Shown here: positions 1 through 7,286 of the stretch, piece by piece
How positions within the stretch are numbered: the first letter of the stretch is position 1
Layout of the letters: each line of letters begins with the position of its first letter
Source: Clostridia bacterium
GTDB taxonomy: Bacteria > Bacillota_A > Clostridia > Christensenellales > Aristaeellaceae
Reading direction: 5' to 3'
DNA length: 9,982 nucleotides
Assembly (NCBI GenBank): GCA_017464225.1
Contig: JAFUDW010000006.1
Coordinates: 1-9,982, forward strand
Notes under the pieces: generated by a model
Database searches by the model: none
The model's input: only the letters and a program-made list of their open reading frames with translations
What the model was told of the DNA's origin: nothing
Made by a program: the position numbers and the translations under genes

Positions 1-125
1 GCTTGCTCCAATCTGTCGGCTCTTGCCTTTTTCTTTGCCTCAGACGGCCTTTACACGTCACCACTTTCAGCTTAAATGGTGGAAGTTGTTTGATAGTGTC
101 ATCAAGACTGTTCGCCGGAAAGGGT

Positions 126-146
126 GCAGGGGGCGAATTCCCCTGC
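126..146. repeat. Inverted repeat (7-bp stem, 7-nt loop)
   Basis: GCAGGGG (126-132) pairs perfectly with CCCCTGC (140-146) around a 7-nt loop. It lies 9 nt left of the next, longer hairpin, so the two would form a tandem stem-loop in RNA. No T-run follows on either strand. Confidence 0.55.
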
Positions 147-155
147 CGCAGGTTC

Positions 156-178
156 ATAAGGGCCGCGGAGGCCCTTAT
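156..178. repeat. Inverted repeat (9-bp stem, 5-nt loop)
   Basis: ATAAGGGCC (156-164) pairs perfectly with GGCCCTTAT (170-178) around GCGGA. Its loop and right arm are part of the 21-bp direct repeat found again at 300-320. Reading rightward, an ATTTTTG stretch begins about 12 nt after the stem, too far for a standard intrinsic terminator. Reading leftward there is no T-run. Confidence 0.6.
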
Positions 179-181
179 CGT
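161..181 (+). repeat. 21-bp direct repeat, copy 1
   Basis: This 21-base block, starting GGCCGCGGAGG and ending CTTATCGT, is identical to bases 300-320. The flanks differ, so the repeat is sharply bounded. In this copy the right half pairs with upstream ATAAGGG to make a 9-bp hairpin. Confidence 0.75.
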
Positions 182-250
182 TCCCTAAACAAATTTTTGT
201 CTATAAAGTATTTAATTCGGGATCAGTTTTAAGGGGCTCGAAGCGCCCGG

Positions 251-273
251 AAAGGCTGCCAGTGGCAGCCTTT
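251..273. repeat. Inverted repeat (10-bp stem), terminator-like
   Basis: AAAGGCTGCC (251-260) pairs with GGCAGCCTTT (264-273) around a 3-nt loop. A GC core bounded by A's on the left and T's on the right is the shape of a bidirectional intrinsic terminator, but there are only three T's on the right and three on the minus strand. It could end transcription weakly in either direction, including read-through of the minus-strand operon whose last stop is at 385. Confidence 0.5.
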
Positions 274-299
274 CAGCGTAGAGCGAGCCGGTAGGCCTC

Positions 300-320
300 G
301 GCCGCGGAGGCCCTTATCGT
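300..320 (+). repeat. 21-bp direct repeat, copy 2
   Basis: Identical to bases 161-181. Here the sequence to the left is different, but GGCCTC (294-299) can pair with GAGGCC (307-312). This copy therefore also forms a stem, using a different 5' arm. Keeping a hairpin with a changed arm suggests the fold rather than the exact flank is retained, though two copies are too few to prove it. Confidence 0.7.
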
Positions 321-384
321 ATCCCCATATACAGAACTCATCATGAAAATAGCTTTTTTATCGTGACCAGGCGGACCTGAGCGG

Positions 385-645
385 TCACCACTTTGGCGGC
401 AGGTCAGGGCAGCGCTGGGCGGATTTGGCGGCGCGGAGCTCCACATAGCAGCCGCACAGAGCACAGGTGCCGTCGATCAGGCGATCGCAGGCGCTGCACG
501 CGTCCAGCCGCCCGCGGCGCAGGGTCTCCGGGGCCCGGGCGTCCGGCGGCAGCAGATCGATCAGCTCCCGGATGCTGCTTGCCAGCGCGGCCTGGCTTGG
601 CATATCGGCCAGCAGGCAGCGGTGGCAAAAGGGCTTGCTCAGCAT
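385..645 (-). CDS. DUF6171-like small Cys-rich protein
   Basis: An 86-residue soluble protein of unknown function with eight cysteines: C7 and C10 (CHRC), C50 and C53 (CSAC), C61, C64 and C66 (CALCGC), and C79 near the C-terminus. The CxxC pairs look like one or two zinc-knuckle sites. The order CxxC, helical middle, RLxxCxxCD, GxCxxCGCxVELRAAK, CP, then a terminal W matches the pattern I recall for the clostridial DUF6171 family; this is from memory. Its ATG (645-643) lies inside the end of the GH51 gene, in the minus-strand string ATGCTGA, so the two genes overlap by 7 nt. No strong ribosome binding site is visible, so translation is probably coupled to GH51. It is the last gene of the operon. 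Confidence 0.75.
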   Translation of the reverse strand: MLSKPFCHRCLLADMPSQAALASSIRELIDLLPPDARAPETLRRGRLDACSACDRLIDGTCALCGCYVELRAAKSAQRCPDLPPKW

Positions 646-2105
646 GTGAGGGTGATCTCGGCCACGGCGCAGGGCGGCAAGGTCAAGGCGGCGCAGCCGT
701 CGGCCAGGGAAATGCCGCTCAAAGGCGCGATCGAAAGGGGAGAGGCGTCAAAATCATTGTACTGATCCATTCTTCCGGCAAGCATCCGCCCCCGGGCGGC
801 CTTCGCGCGGATGCCCCTGAGGGCGATATCGGCGGGATCGCTTTCGCTCAGGTTGGCCAGCGTCAAGGTGATCGCGCCTTCTTTTTCGGAGGCTGAGGCA
901 GAGATCTGAGGCATGGACCAGTCGCCTGCGCCCACCGTATTAGACTCCACAAAGCAGTCGATCTCCCGGGCGTCCTGATGAGCTTTGTATAGATCGAACA
1001 CGTGATAGGTGGGCGTCAGCACCGTCCGGCCGCCTTCGGTGAGCAGCAGGCTTTGGAGCACGTTGACCGTCTGCGCCAGATTAGCCATGATCACGCGGTC
1101 GCAGTGGCGGTTGAAGATGTTCAGCGTAATGGCGGCCACCAGCGCGTCCCGCATGGTGTTCTGCTGGTACAGGAAGCCGGGATTGGTGCCGGGCTCCACG
1201 TCGTACCAACAGCCCCATTCGTCCACGATCAGCCCCACCCGCTTTTCGGGATCGTAGCGGGTCATGATGGCGTCGTGCCGGGTGATCAGCTCGTCCATGC
1301 GGGCGGCTTTTTTAAGCGTTTTGTAGAATTCCTCCACGGTGAACTGCGTGGCGCTGCCCTTGTGCTGCCAGCTGTCGCCGGGCACGGTGTAATAATGGCA
1401 GGTCAAGCCGTCCATGTACGCGCCCGCCCGCTCCATCAGTACCTGCGTCCAGGTATAATCCAGTCCGCTGGAGCCGCAGGCGATCCGGAAGGGGCGGTTT
1501 TCGCCGTAGGAGCGGCAGAAGGTCTGGTAGCGGCGGAATTCATCGGCGTAATACTCGGGCCGCATGTTGCCGCCGCAGCCCCAGTTTTCATTGCCGATGC
1601 CCCAATATTTGACGCCCCAGGCGTCCTTTTGTCCGTTGGCCCGGCGGAGGCGCACCACCGTGCTGTCACCGTCGCTGTTGCAGTATTCGATCCATTCGCT
1701 CATTTCACGGATGGTGCCGCTGCCCAGGTTGGCGTTGATGTAAGGCGCGCAGCCGATTTGGCGGCACAGCTCCAGAAATTCATGGGTGCCGAAGCTGTTG
1801 TCCTCTACCACGCCGCCCCAGTTGGTGTTCACCATGCGCCTGCGGCTTTCCTGCGGGCCAATGCCGTCTTCCCAATGGTATTCGTCGGCAAAGCAGCCGC
1901 CGGGCCAGCGCAGCACGGGCACGCCGATCTTTTTCAGCGCGTCCACGGCGGCCTTGCGCATGCCGTTCACGTTTTCAACGGCGCTGTCCTTGCCCACAAA
2001 AAGCCCCTGGTACACGCAGCGGCCCAGGTGCTCGGAAAAATGCCCGTATATATTTCTGTTGACGGTGCCCGCGCTGCGGGCGGGGTTCAGGGTGATGGTC
2101 GTCAT
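639..2105 (-). CDS. abfA: Alpha-L-arabinofuranosidase, GH51
   Basis: A 488-residue retaining glycoside hydrolase that removes terminal alpha-L-arabinofuranosyl groups from arabinan or arabinoxylan oligosaccharides. It has no signal peptide, so it should act in the cytoplasm on imported oligomers. The N-terminal part reads [19 protein letters not shown], a GH51 signature, followed by [20 protein letters not shown]. The likely acid/base is E173 in WGIGNENWG and the likely nucleophile E296 in VDEWGCW. A C-terminal beta-sandwich (about 390-488) closes the protein. The length is normal for the family (about 500). The frame is open much further upstream, but that part runs through the preceding gene. 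The ATG at 2105 fits the family start and has GGAGGTG with a 5-nt spacer. It sits 38 nt after the Usp-like gene and overlaps the next gene by 7 nt. The symbol is by family analogy. Confidence 0.95.
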   Translation of the reverse strand: MTTITLNPARSAGTVNRNIYGHFSEHLGRCVYQGLFVGKDSAVENVNGMRKAAVDALKKIGVPVLRWPGGCFADEYHWEDGIGPQESRRRMVNTNWGGVVEDNSFGTHEFLELCRQIGCAPYINANLGSGTIREMSEWIEYCNSDGDSTVVRLRRANGQKDAWGVKYWGIGNENWGCGGNMRPEYYADEFRRYQTFCRSYGENRPFRIACGSSGLDYTWTQVLMERAGAYMDGLTCHYYTVPGDSWQHKGSATQFTVEEFYKTLKKAARMDELITRHDAIMTRYDPEKRVGLIVDEWGCWYDVEPGTNPGFLYQQNTMRDALVAAITLNIFNRHCDRVIMANLAQTVNVLQSLLLTEGGRTVLTPTYHVFDLYKAHQDAREIDCFVESNTVGAGDWSMPQISASASEKEGAITLTLANLSESDPADIALRGIRAKAARGRMLAGRMDQYNDFDASPLSIAPLSGISLADGCAALTLPPCAVAEITLTC

Positions 2106-2143
2106 GGCGGCACCTCCGCGCGTCTTTTGTTCAGGGTTGGGGC

Positions 2144-2512
2144 TTACGCCCGCATGATGGTGATATTGTCGTCCAGCAGCTCCTCCAGCGCCTCGGCCAT
2201 GGCCCAGCCGCCATGGCGGTCGCTGCCCACCACCACGCATACGGCGTGTACCTGGTGGGCATAGTTCACAATGGCCTGGCGCACGTCGGCGCTGTAGAGC
2301 AGCGTCATTTCGGCGCCGGCTTCCCGGGAAAGGGCGTACAGGAAATTGAGCGCCTCCTGGGTATCCGGGCTGCCCAGAGGCACGGCGTCGGGCACGGCCA
2401 CGTGCAGCACCCGCAGCGGAAGGCGGGCGCTGTCGGCCAGGCGCTTGCCCGCCAGGATCAGCCGCTGGCACTCCTTCTGCACGGTGACGCACACCAGTAT
2501 GGTTTCTTCCAT
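2144..2512 (-). CDS. UspA/KdpD-type universal stress domain protein
   Basis: A 122-residue single-domain soluble protein. It begins METILVCV-like ([20 protein letters not shown]), then AGKRLAD and LRVLHVAV, then a middle helix, and near the end [14 protein letters not shown] followed by ITIM. This beta-alpha-beta arrangement is that of the universal stress protein fold, closest in style to the Usp-like domain of KdpD sensors. The usual ATP-binding stretch G-2x-G-9x-G-S/T is only partly present ([10 protein letters not shown]), so nucleotide binding is uncertain. The start at 2512 has a GGAG 12 nt upstream, which is a weak site. The gene starts 18 nt after the stop of the membrane protein gene and lies 38 nt before GH51, so it should be cotranscribed. 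Its function here is unknown. Confidence 0.75.
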   Translation of the reverse strand: MEETILVCVTVQKECQRLILAGKRLADSARLPLRVLHVAVPDAVPLGSPDTQEALNFLYALSREAGAEMTLLYSADVRQAIVNYAHQVHAVCVVVGSDRHGGWAMAEALEELLDDNITIMRA

Positions 2513-2530
2513 GGGATCGTCATGCTCCGA

Positions 2531-3016
2531 TCATGATTTTATTTTTACCCGCGTCCATTTGACCACGCGGTTGTCGTAGGAGGTGATGAGCAGCGTTTCG
2601 CCCGGCTGCCAGTCGGGCCGGGGCAGATTGGCGTCGTAATAGAACAGCCGGTTGCCGTCGTCCCGGATGCCCGCGCCCACGTTGATATTCATGGGGTACA
2701 GGCGCAGCCCCTCCCGAACGACGGGCTCGCTTTCCATTTCCGCAAAAACGCCCTGGGTTTCATGGGTATGCCCGCGCAGGGCGTGGTCGATATGCCGGGC
2801 GTAGGCTTTTACCGGGGCAATGAGCATGGAATAACAGAAAACAAACAGGCAGACGGCCGCCGCCGTCAGCGCCGCGGTCAGGGCCTGGGGCCAGCGCAGC
2901 GCAAAGGAAAGGACGCCCAACGCAAAAAGCAGCGCAGCGGCGGTATATGCCGCCGTCCTCCGTTTGCGCAGCTGGGCGCAGATATCCGCGTAATCCTCTT
3001 GCCGATACACAGGCAT
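2531..3016 (-). CDS. Two-TM conserved hypothetical membrane protein
   Basis: A 161-residue protein from the chosen ATG. It has a short basic N-terminal segment (about 1-20, ending RKRR), two hydrophobic segments (about 22-40 and 45-67), then a hydrophilic domain of about 90 residues. That domain contains HIDHALRGHTHETQGVF, REGLRLYPMNINVG and a C-terminal NRLFYYDANLPRPDWQPGE stretch that looks all-beta. I recall similar unnamed proteins in Clostridia but know no function. The start is ambiguous. ATG 3016 has GGAGG only 3 nt away, GTG 3010 has the better 9-nt spacing, and ATG 3043 would be almost leaderless from the promoter at 3050-3078. The frame is open to ATG 3067, which lies upstream of the -10 box and so is excluded if that promoter is right. 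First gene of the operon. Confidence 0.7.
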   Translation of the reverse strand: MPVYRQEDYADICAQLRKRRTAAYTAAALLFALGVLSFALRWPQALTAALTAAAVCLFVFCYSMLIAPVKAYARHIDHALRGHTHETQGVFAEMESEPVVREGLRLYPMNINVGAGIRDDGNRLFYYDANLPRPDWQPGETLLITSYDNRVVKWTRVKIKS

Positions 3017-3049
3017 GCTCCTCCGTATAATATGATGATCCATGCCCTT

Positions 3050-3078
3050 ATTATAACCAAAATCCAAAAGAAAGTAAA
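3050..3078 (-). promoter_or_regulatory. Promoter of the minus-strand operon
   Basis: Read on the minus strand, TTTACT (3078-3073) and TATAAT (3055-3050) are separated by exactly 17 bp, a good sigma-A-type promoter with a perfect -10. Transcription should start around 3043. It would serve the membrane protein, Usp-like, GH51 and DUF6171-like genes. It is back to back with the promoter of the secreted protein about 70 bp to the right. Confidence 0.7.
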
Positions 3079-3145
3079 GGATGGATTATTTCGGGATCGG
3101 ACGGAAACCGATATGAAAATTTAATATTCTTTTCCCTGTTCAATA

Positions 3146-3174
3146 TGGAAAAGATAAACTAATTGTGATATAAT
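3146..3174 (+). promoter_or_regulatory. Extended -10 promoter of the secreted repeat protein
   Basis: TGGAAA (3146-3151) and TATAAT (3169-3174) are 17 bp apart, and TG at 3166-3167 supplies an extended -10 (TGATATAAT). The predicted start near 3181 leaves a leader of about 42 nt. The ribosome binding site GGAGGAG (3211-3217) precedes the ATG at 3223. Confidence 0.7.
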
Positions 3175-3222
3175 GTAACCTGATCAAGCATATCAACCCA
3201 AATCATGTGAGGAGGAGACCCC

Positions 3223-6200
3223 ATGAAGCGCATCCTTTGCATATTTGCTTTAGCGCTGGCGCTAACGCTCTGCCTGAGCGCGGCGGCTCTCGCGGCAAAT
3301 TATCCGTATGTCACAACCACGGGGACCATCGATCCCAGCAAGGACTTCACCGTTGCCTGGGAATCCGTGGACGGCGTTGAAAGATACTTGGTAATCGTAA
3401 ATTCCACCATGCTGGGGCAGGAAACGTACAGCGTCGAGACCCAGAATACCAGCATTACGCTCCCCGCCTCGGCGTTTGCCGACGGTTCGCCCATGTATAG
3501 TATTTATGTTCGGGGATACATGGCGCAGAACGGATACAGAGGCTCAAGCGCTGACTTTTTCGCCAGCTATACGCCCGATAGTCGGGTGACGGTGACCACC
3601 GCCAAAACCGACCTGCTGGTGAACGAGGAGTTCTCCTTCACGGTTTCGTCCTCCGGCGCTTCGGAAATAGGGTATTTTGACAATGAAGGCCCCTGGGATA
3701 ACGAGACTTCCAACACGGTCACGACCAGCTACAGCTACTCCTGGCCGGGCGAGTACCGCATCTGGGGCCGCGCCATGATCGACGGCCAGTGGACGCAGTG
3801 CAGCGAGCCGCTGGTGCTGAACGTGACCTCAAACGGCGAGCTGAACGAGTTTGAGGTGACCGTGCAGGATACCGATCTGGGCAGCCCTGTCATCGTCAAG
3901 ATAAACGCACTTGACGAGAATGTGGACTATTACACCATCGATATCTATGATGAAAACAGCAATTACATCAGTAGGGTATGGGATATCACCCCGCAGCAGA
4001 TGCTGGAAGGCTATCCCATTGACAGCGGGCTGTTTGATGTTGGCGAGTATTCGATCAGCGTCAATGCGGTAGGTGCGCCCGGATGGATCCGCACCTCCGC
4101 GGATGCGACCTTCACCGTATCCGGCGAATTGCCCGAAGGGCCCCAGGTGACCAGCAGCGCCGATCACTATGAGGTGGGCGAAAGCATGCGCTTTACCATC
4201 ACCGACAGCAAGGCTACGCAGCTGCGCTGGAAGGGCAGGTTTGAGGATGCTGAGGGCAACCGTCTCAGCAGCTATGGTCTTAACACCATGTCCTTCAACG
4301 GTCAAAATACCATCGGGCTTAACGCGGATGAAGGCGGCTGCACCTTTATCTTCATGGCCAGCGTATACAAAGATGGCGGCTGGACAGCCTTTACCGAATG
4401 CCGCGTGACCATCGGCGAAGCGTTGGGCACACTGGCTGCGCCCTCGGTGGGGCTTCCCGCCAGCGTGGAGCTGGGGACGACCGTCACCATTACGCTGGGC
4501 GAGGTGGAAAACGCCGGCATGTATTACGTCCGGGTGAACACCGAAAACGATAGATACGAAATCAGGAGTTATGAGACGGCGGGCGCCTACGATATTACCG
4601 ACATGCTGGATTATGGAACGAACACGGTGGCGGTATGGGTGACCCAGAACAAATATATATCATCCAATACTGTGGTGAAAACGCTGACCGTGACCGGCGA
4701 TTTGCCCGACGCGCCTCAGGTTGCGCTGAGCAAGCAAACCATGACCATCAACGACCAGATCGTTGCCACTGCCAACGCGGATGGCGCCACGGAGTTCCAG
4801 TTTATCTGGGAAGTGCGCCGTGCCGACGGCAGAACTCAAACAAGATCCATCGTTGAAACGGAGGAAGCGGACGCCAACGGCTCCTGCAGTTATTCCTTCT
4901 GGCCCAGCGATACGTGGCATGGCATGACCTTTGTCATCAAAGCCCGCGCCCTGATCGACGGCGTATGGAGCAAGTGGAGCGAGGAGCAGATCGCCTCCAT
5001 CGCCGACGCGCCCGAGCTGGATGCCCCCGATGTGACGATGCCCGATACCATTGCCGCGGGCGACCTGCTTACGGTCACTGTGGGCGAAGTGGAGAACGCG
5101 CAGTACTACAATATCGATATCTCCAATTACGTCGATGACCGCTATGAATGGGTGGGCAGTGAATGGATGGAAGATGCCGGCTCCATGCTGATCACGAAGA
5201 TCGTTGACCCTGGTACCTATCGTCTGATTGTTTACGCCAGAGCCGACGGCTATGTATCCGGCCGGACGACCCGCGTCCTTACCGTCACCGAAGGAGAGCT
5301 GGCCGACCCGCCTGTGCTGACTGTGCCGGAGACCGAGTATTCGTTGGGCGAAACCATCAATTATACCGTTACGCTGGATGGCGCGAGGACGTTCTTTGTC
5401 GTGGGCGATATGTATAACAGCGACGGGAGCCTCTATTCTTCCAACTTCATCTCGGATGCGTTGGCGCCTCAGGAAGAAGGTTATGCGTCTAATTCCTGCT
5501 ATGTCAGCAGTTGGATGTCAGGCAAAACCATCGAGCTGCGGGCCTATGCCTCGATCAACGGAAAGCTCACCCAGAAGACCGAGCCTGTGATCATCTCGAT
5601 CAAAGAGGCTGATAAGCTGGCCGCGCCTGCCGCCCACTTTGAAAGCGATACCATTCAAGCCGGCGAATGCCCGAAGCTCGTGATTGAAGGCTCTGAAAAC
5701 GCCGAGTATTACGAGGCTGAAGCCATCCAGAATGGCGGTTCAGCATGGTATTATTTTGGGGATACCGGTACCCATGATTTCATTCTTCCGCTGGATCCCG
5801 GAACCTATACTGTGAATGTGTACGCTTACGGGCAGAACGTGATAACATCTGATCCCACGGCGCTTACGCTGACCGTAACGGGTGAAATGGCCCAGGGGCC
5901 GCAGGTTTCAACGCAGTCCGCCGAATCGCCGGCGAATACCAATTTCTCCGTCACAGCCTTGCAGGAAGGCGCTGAGGAGTTTTTCCTCAGGACCGAGGTT
6001 CTGAATGCCAACGGTTCGGTATATTCGCCCAATTACAACCGGTATTCCTTTGCAGCTGACGAGGGACGGGGTACCACTTCGATGTGGGCGGATTCCTATC
6101 TTATCGGAAGGACCTTTAAGATCTATGTGCGCGCCAAGGTCAACGGCCTTTGGACAGCGGAAAGCGAGCCGGTCAGCGTGCTGATCACCGAGCCCGAGCC

Positions 6201-7167
6201 GCTGAAGGTCCCCACGCTTTCGGTGCACGAACCTGAGGTTTATGGCGAAGACCTGATCATCACCGTGGGCAGCGCGGGCGGCGCTTCATACTATGAGATT
6301 AAGGTTTATGACAGCAATAATACCTATGCTTACAACGACACTGTTTCCACACCTGGCACTTATTCGGTGTACGGATGGAATCTGACGTCCGGCGAGACCT
6401 ATACCGTGGAAGTGGTCGCGGGCAATTACAATGACCCCGATGTGCAGGCGACCTATACTTTCACCATGCCCGAACAGGAGAGCGCGTCGAACCGCTGCGG
6501 CGAAAATGTGTACTGGGAGATGAACGGCGGCACGCTGCACATCTACGGCAGCGGCGATATGTTCAACTACTATGGCGAAGAGACGCCCTGGGCCGGGGAG
6601 AACATCCTCTGGCTGCAGGTAGATGAGGGCGTGACCCGCATCGGCGGGTATGCCTTCATGGGCTGCAGCTCGCTGAGCAGCGCGCTGCTTCCCGATTCGG
6701 TGACCCGCATCGGCAGCTACGCTTTCTCCGGATGCGGAATGCTGACGAACATCACCCTGCCCAATCAGCTGAACAAGCTGGGCAGCTACGTGTTTGAAGG
6801 ATGCCCCATCGCCATCCTGACGCTGCCTCCGAACCTGTACAATATCAGCAGCACCGCCTTTGATCACAGCGGAATCACCGCGCTGCTCTACACCGATTTC
6901 ACCATGAGCGGCAATGTTGCCGGCCAGTTTGGCATTCCCGCCTTCTCGCTGAACTCCAATATGCTGACGCTGCCCGCCATGCTGACCGAGATCGAGGCCG
7001 AGGCTTTTGCCAACCTGAGCGTACCCATGACAGTGCGGGTTCCCAGCGCGGTGACCGCCATTGCGGAGAGCGCCTTCCAGAACTCCACCGTGCTCTTCCG
7101 CTGCTCTTACGGCAGCGAGGCTGAGCGTTTTGCTCAGAGCAACGGGATCCCGATCATTTATGAGTGA
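3223..7167 (+). CDS. Secreted modular repeat protein with BspA-type LRR domain
   Basis: A 1314-residue secreted protein. Residues 1-24 are a signal peptide: KR, a hydrophobic run, then AxA with probable cleavage at ALA|AN. Residues 26-995 contain five copies of a unit of about 185-200 residues, and 996-1085 half a sixth. Each unit joins two beta-rich, Ig/FN3-like parts. The first carries a GEVENAxYY-like motif and ends in LTVTG(E/D). The second begins (L/M)xxxPQV and ends in R-A-x-(I/V)-(D/N)-G-x-W-T-x-x-S-E-P. Residues 1086-1314 are BspA-type leucine-rich repeats (about 23-residue period, IGSYAFSGC) with the typical end GSEAERFAQSNGIPIIYE. I see no lipobox, LPXTG, SLH or choline-binding repeat, so it is either released or held non-covalently. 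GGAGGAG lies 7 nt before the ATG. It is a single-gene unit with its own promoter and terminator. An adhesion or glycan-binding role is plausible but inferred; no catalytic motif is visible. Confidence 0.85.
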   Translation: MKRILCIFALALALTLCLSAAALAANYPYVTTTGTIDPSKDFTVAWESVDGVERYLVIVNSTMLGQETYSVETQNTSITLPASAFADGSPMYSIYVRGYMAQNGYRGSSADFFASYTPDSRVTVTTAKTDLLVNEEFSFTVSSSGASEIGYFDNEGPWDNETSNTVTTSYSYSWPGEYRIWGRAMIDGQWTQCSEPLVLNVTSNGELNEFEVTVQDTDLGSPVIVKINALDENVDYYTIDIYDENSNYISRVWDITPQQMLEGYPIDSGLFDVGEYSISVNAVGAPGWIRTSADATFTVSGELPEGPQVTSSADHYEVGESMRFTITDSKATQLRWKGRFEDAEGNRLSSYGLNTMSFNGQNTIGLNADEGGCTFIFMASVYKDGGWTAFTECRVTIGEALGTLAAPSVGLPASVELGTTVTITLGEVENAGMYYVRVNTENDRYEIRSYETAGAYDITDMLDYGTNTVAVWVTQNKYISSNTVVKTLTVTGDLPDAPQVALSKQTMTINDQIVATANADGATEFQFIWEVRRADGRTQTRSIVETEEADANGSCSYSFWPSDTWHGMTFVIKARALIDGVWSKWSEEQIASIADAPELDAPDVTMPDTIAAGDLLTVTVGEVENAQYYNIDISNYVDDRYEWVGSEWMEDAGSMLITKIVDPGTYRLIVYARADGYVSGRTTRVLTVTEGELADPPVLTVPETEYSLGETINYTVTLDGARTFFVVGDMYNSDGSLYSSNFISDALAPQEEGYASNSCYVSSWMSGKTIELRAYASINGKLTQKTEPVIISIKEADKLAAPAAHFESDTIQAGECPKLVIEGSENAEYYEAEAIQNGGSAWYYFGDTGTHDFILPLDPGTYTVNVYAYGQNVITSDPTALTLTVTGEMAQGPQVSTQSAESPANTNFSVTALQEGAEEFFLRTEVLNANGSVYSPNYNRYSFAADEGRGTTSMWADSYLIGRTFKIYVRAKVNGLWTAESEPVSVLITEPEPLKVPTLSVHEPEVYGEDLIITVGSAGGASYYEIKVYDSNNTYAYNDTVSTPGTYSVYGWNLTSGETYTVEVVAGNYNDPDVQATYTFTMPEQESASNRCGENVYWEMNGGTLHIYGSGDMFNYYGEETPWAGENILWLQVDEGVTRIGGYAFMGCSSLSSALLPDSVTRIGSYAFSGCGMLTNITLPNQLNKLGSYVFEGCPIAILTLPPNLYNISSTAFDHSGITALLYTDFTMSGNVAGQFGIPAFSLNSNMLTLPAMLTEIEAEAFANLSVPMTVRVPSAVTAIAESAFQNSTVLFRCSYGSEAERFAQSNGIPIIYE
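3298..6477 (+). repeat. Five and a half tandem two-domain protein repeats
   Basis: Units by residue of the secreted protein: 26-207, 208-404, 405-600, 601-800, 801-995 and a half unit 996-1085. In DNA they begin near 3298, 3844, 4435, 5023, 5623 and 6208. Junctions are marked by VTSNGELNEF, VSGELPEGPQV, VTGDLPDAPQV, VTEGELADPPV and VTGEMAQGPQV between first and second halves or units. Ends of second halves recur as DGQWTQCSEP, DGGWTAFTE, DGVWSKWSE, NGKLTQKTEP and NGLWTAESEP. The copies are clearly related in protein but diverged in DNA, so the array is old rather than freshly duplicated. Boundaries are by eye and good to about 10 residues. Confidence 0.75.
6478..7164 (+). repeat. LRR_5 (BspA-like) repeat block
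   Basis: Repeats start near residues 1137 (VTRIGGYAF), 1160 (VTRIGSYAF), 1183 (LNKLGSYVF) and 1205 (LYNISSTAF), and degenerate ones at 1254 and 1277. The spacing is 22-23 residues, as in Treponema/BspA-type LRRs. At DNA level GTGACCCGCATCGGC occurs at 6631-6645 and again at 6700-6714, exactly 69 nt apart, which is one repeat period. The leading segment CGENVYWEMNGGTLHIYGSG is the cap usually seen before such repeats. Confidence 0.85.
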
Positions 7168-7190
7168 TTGAAACTAAACGATACGAACAT

Positions 7191-7220
7191 GGGCTGCTCC
7201 AGAAATGGGGCAGCCCTTTT
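7191..7220 (+). terminator. Intrinsic terminator after the secreted protein
   Basis: GGGCTGCTCC (7191-7200) pairs with GGGGCAGCCC (7207-7216) around the 6-nt loop AGAAAT, with one G-U pair. TTTT (7217-7220) follows directly. It starts 23 nt after the stop codon, and it separates this gene from the serine dehydratase unit. Confidence 0.9.
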
Positions 7221-7228
7221 CATTCCGC

Positions 7229-7257
7229 TTGAAAGCGGCGGGCGGGCATGCTATAAT
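7229..7257 (+). promoter_or_regulatory. Promoter of the serine dehydratase gene
   Basis: TTGAAA (7229-7234) and TATAAT (7252-7257) are 17 bp apart, close to the sigma-A consensus. The predicted start near 7264 gives a short leader of about 23 nt, which contains GAGGAG (7273-7278). There is little room for a leader switch, so any control would be at initiation. Confidence 0.8.
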
Positions 7258-7286
7258 TGAAAAAGACAGCGTGAGGAGATTGTGCC

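Larger units (their letters stand above)
1..384. other. Non-coding, hairpin-rich intergenic region
   Basis: I see no credible gene here. The short open frames on both strands lack a ribosome binding site and resemble nothing I recognise. The stretch carries inverted repeats at 126-146, 156-178, 251-273 and 294-312 and a 21-bp direct repeat (161-181 and 300-320), separated by an AT-rich patch (about 183-220). None of the hairpins is followed directly by a T-run, so they are not textbook intrinsic terminators. They may still end transcripts from the left or from the minus-strand operon, or belong to a structured RNA or a dispersed intergenic repeat. A weaker inverted repeat, GTGACC/GGTCAC (363-368 and 383-388), overlaps the stop codon of the minus-strand gene ending at 385. 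Confidence 0.6.

Noticed and set aside
3..232. Short plus-strand open frames at the left edge
   Set aside because: They have no ribosome binding site, run through the hairpins, and their products resemble no protein I recognise.
353..360. A T-run at 354-359 as a plus-strand terminator
   Set aside because: No stable stem directly precedes it, and for the minus-strand operon the run reads as A's, so it cannot terminate that transcript.
56..396. GTCACCACTTT present at both about 57-67 and 384-394, as possible attachment-site repeats
   Set aside because: The match is only 11 bp. One copy is simply the end of the Cys-rich gene, and no integrase or insertion is associated with it.
1002..2264. A 420-codon open frame on the plus strand, opposite GH51
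   Set aside because: It is antisense to a well-conserved GH51 gene. Its product is low-complexity (rich in A, G, V, H), as expected from GC-rich antisense codons. No ribosome binding site is visible.
2106..2492. An upstream extension of GH51 to ATG 2492
   Set aside because: The added residues overlap the Usp-like gene in another frame and are Arg/Gly/Ala-rich without family similarity. ATG 2105 has a strong ribosome binding site and matches the normal GH51 start.
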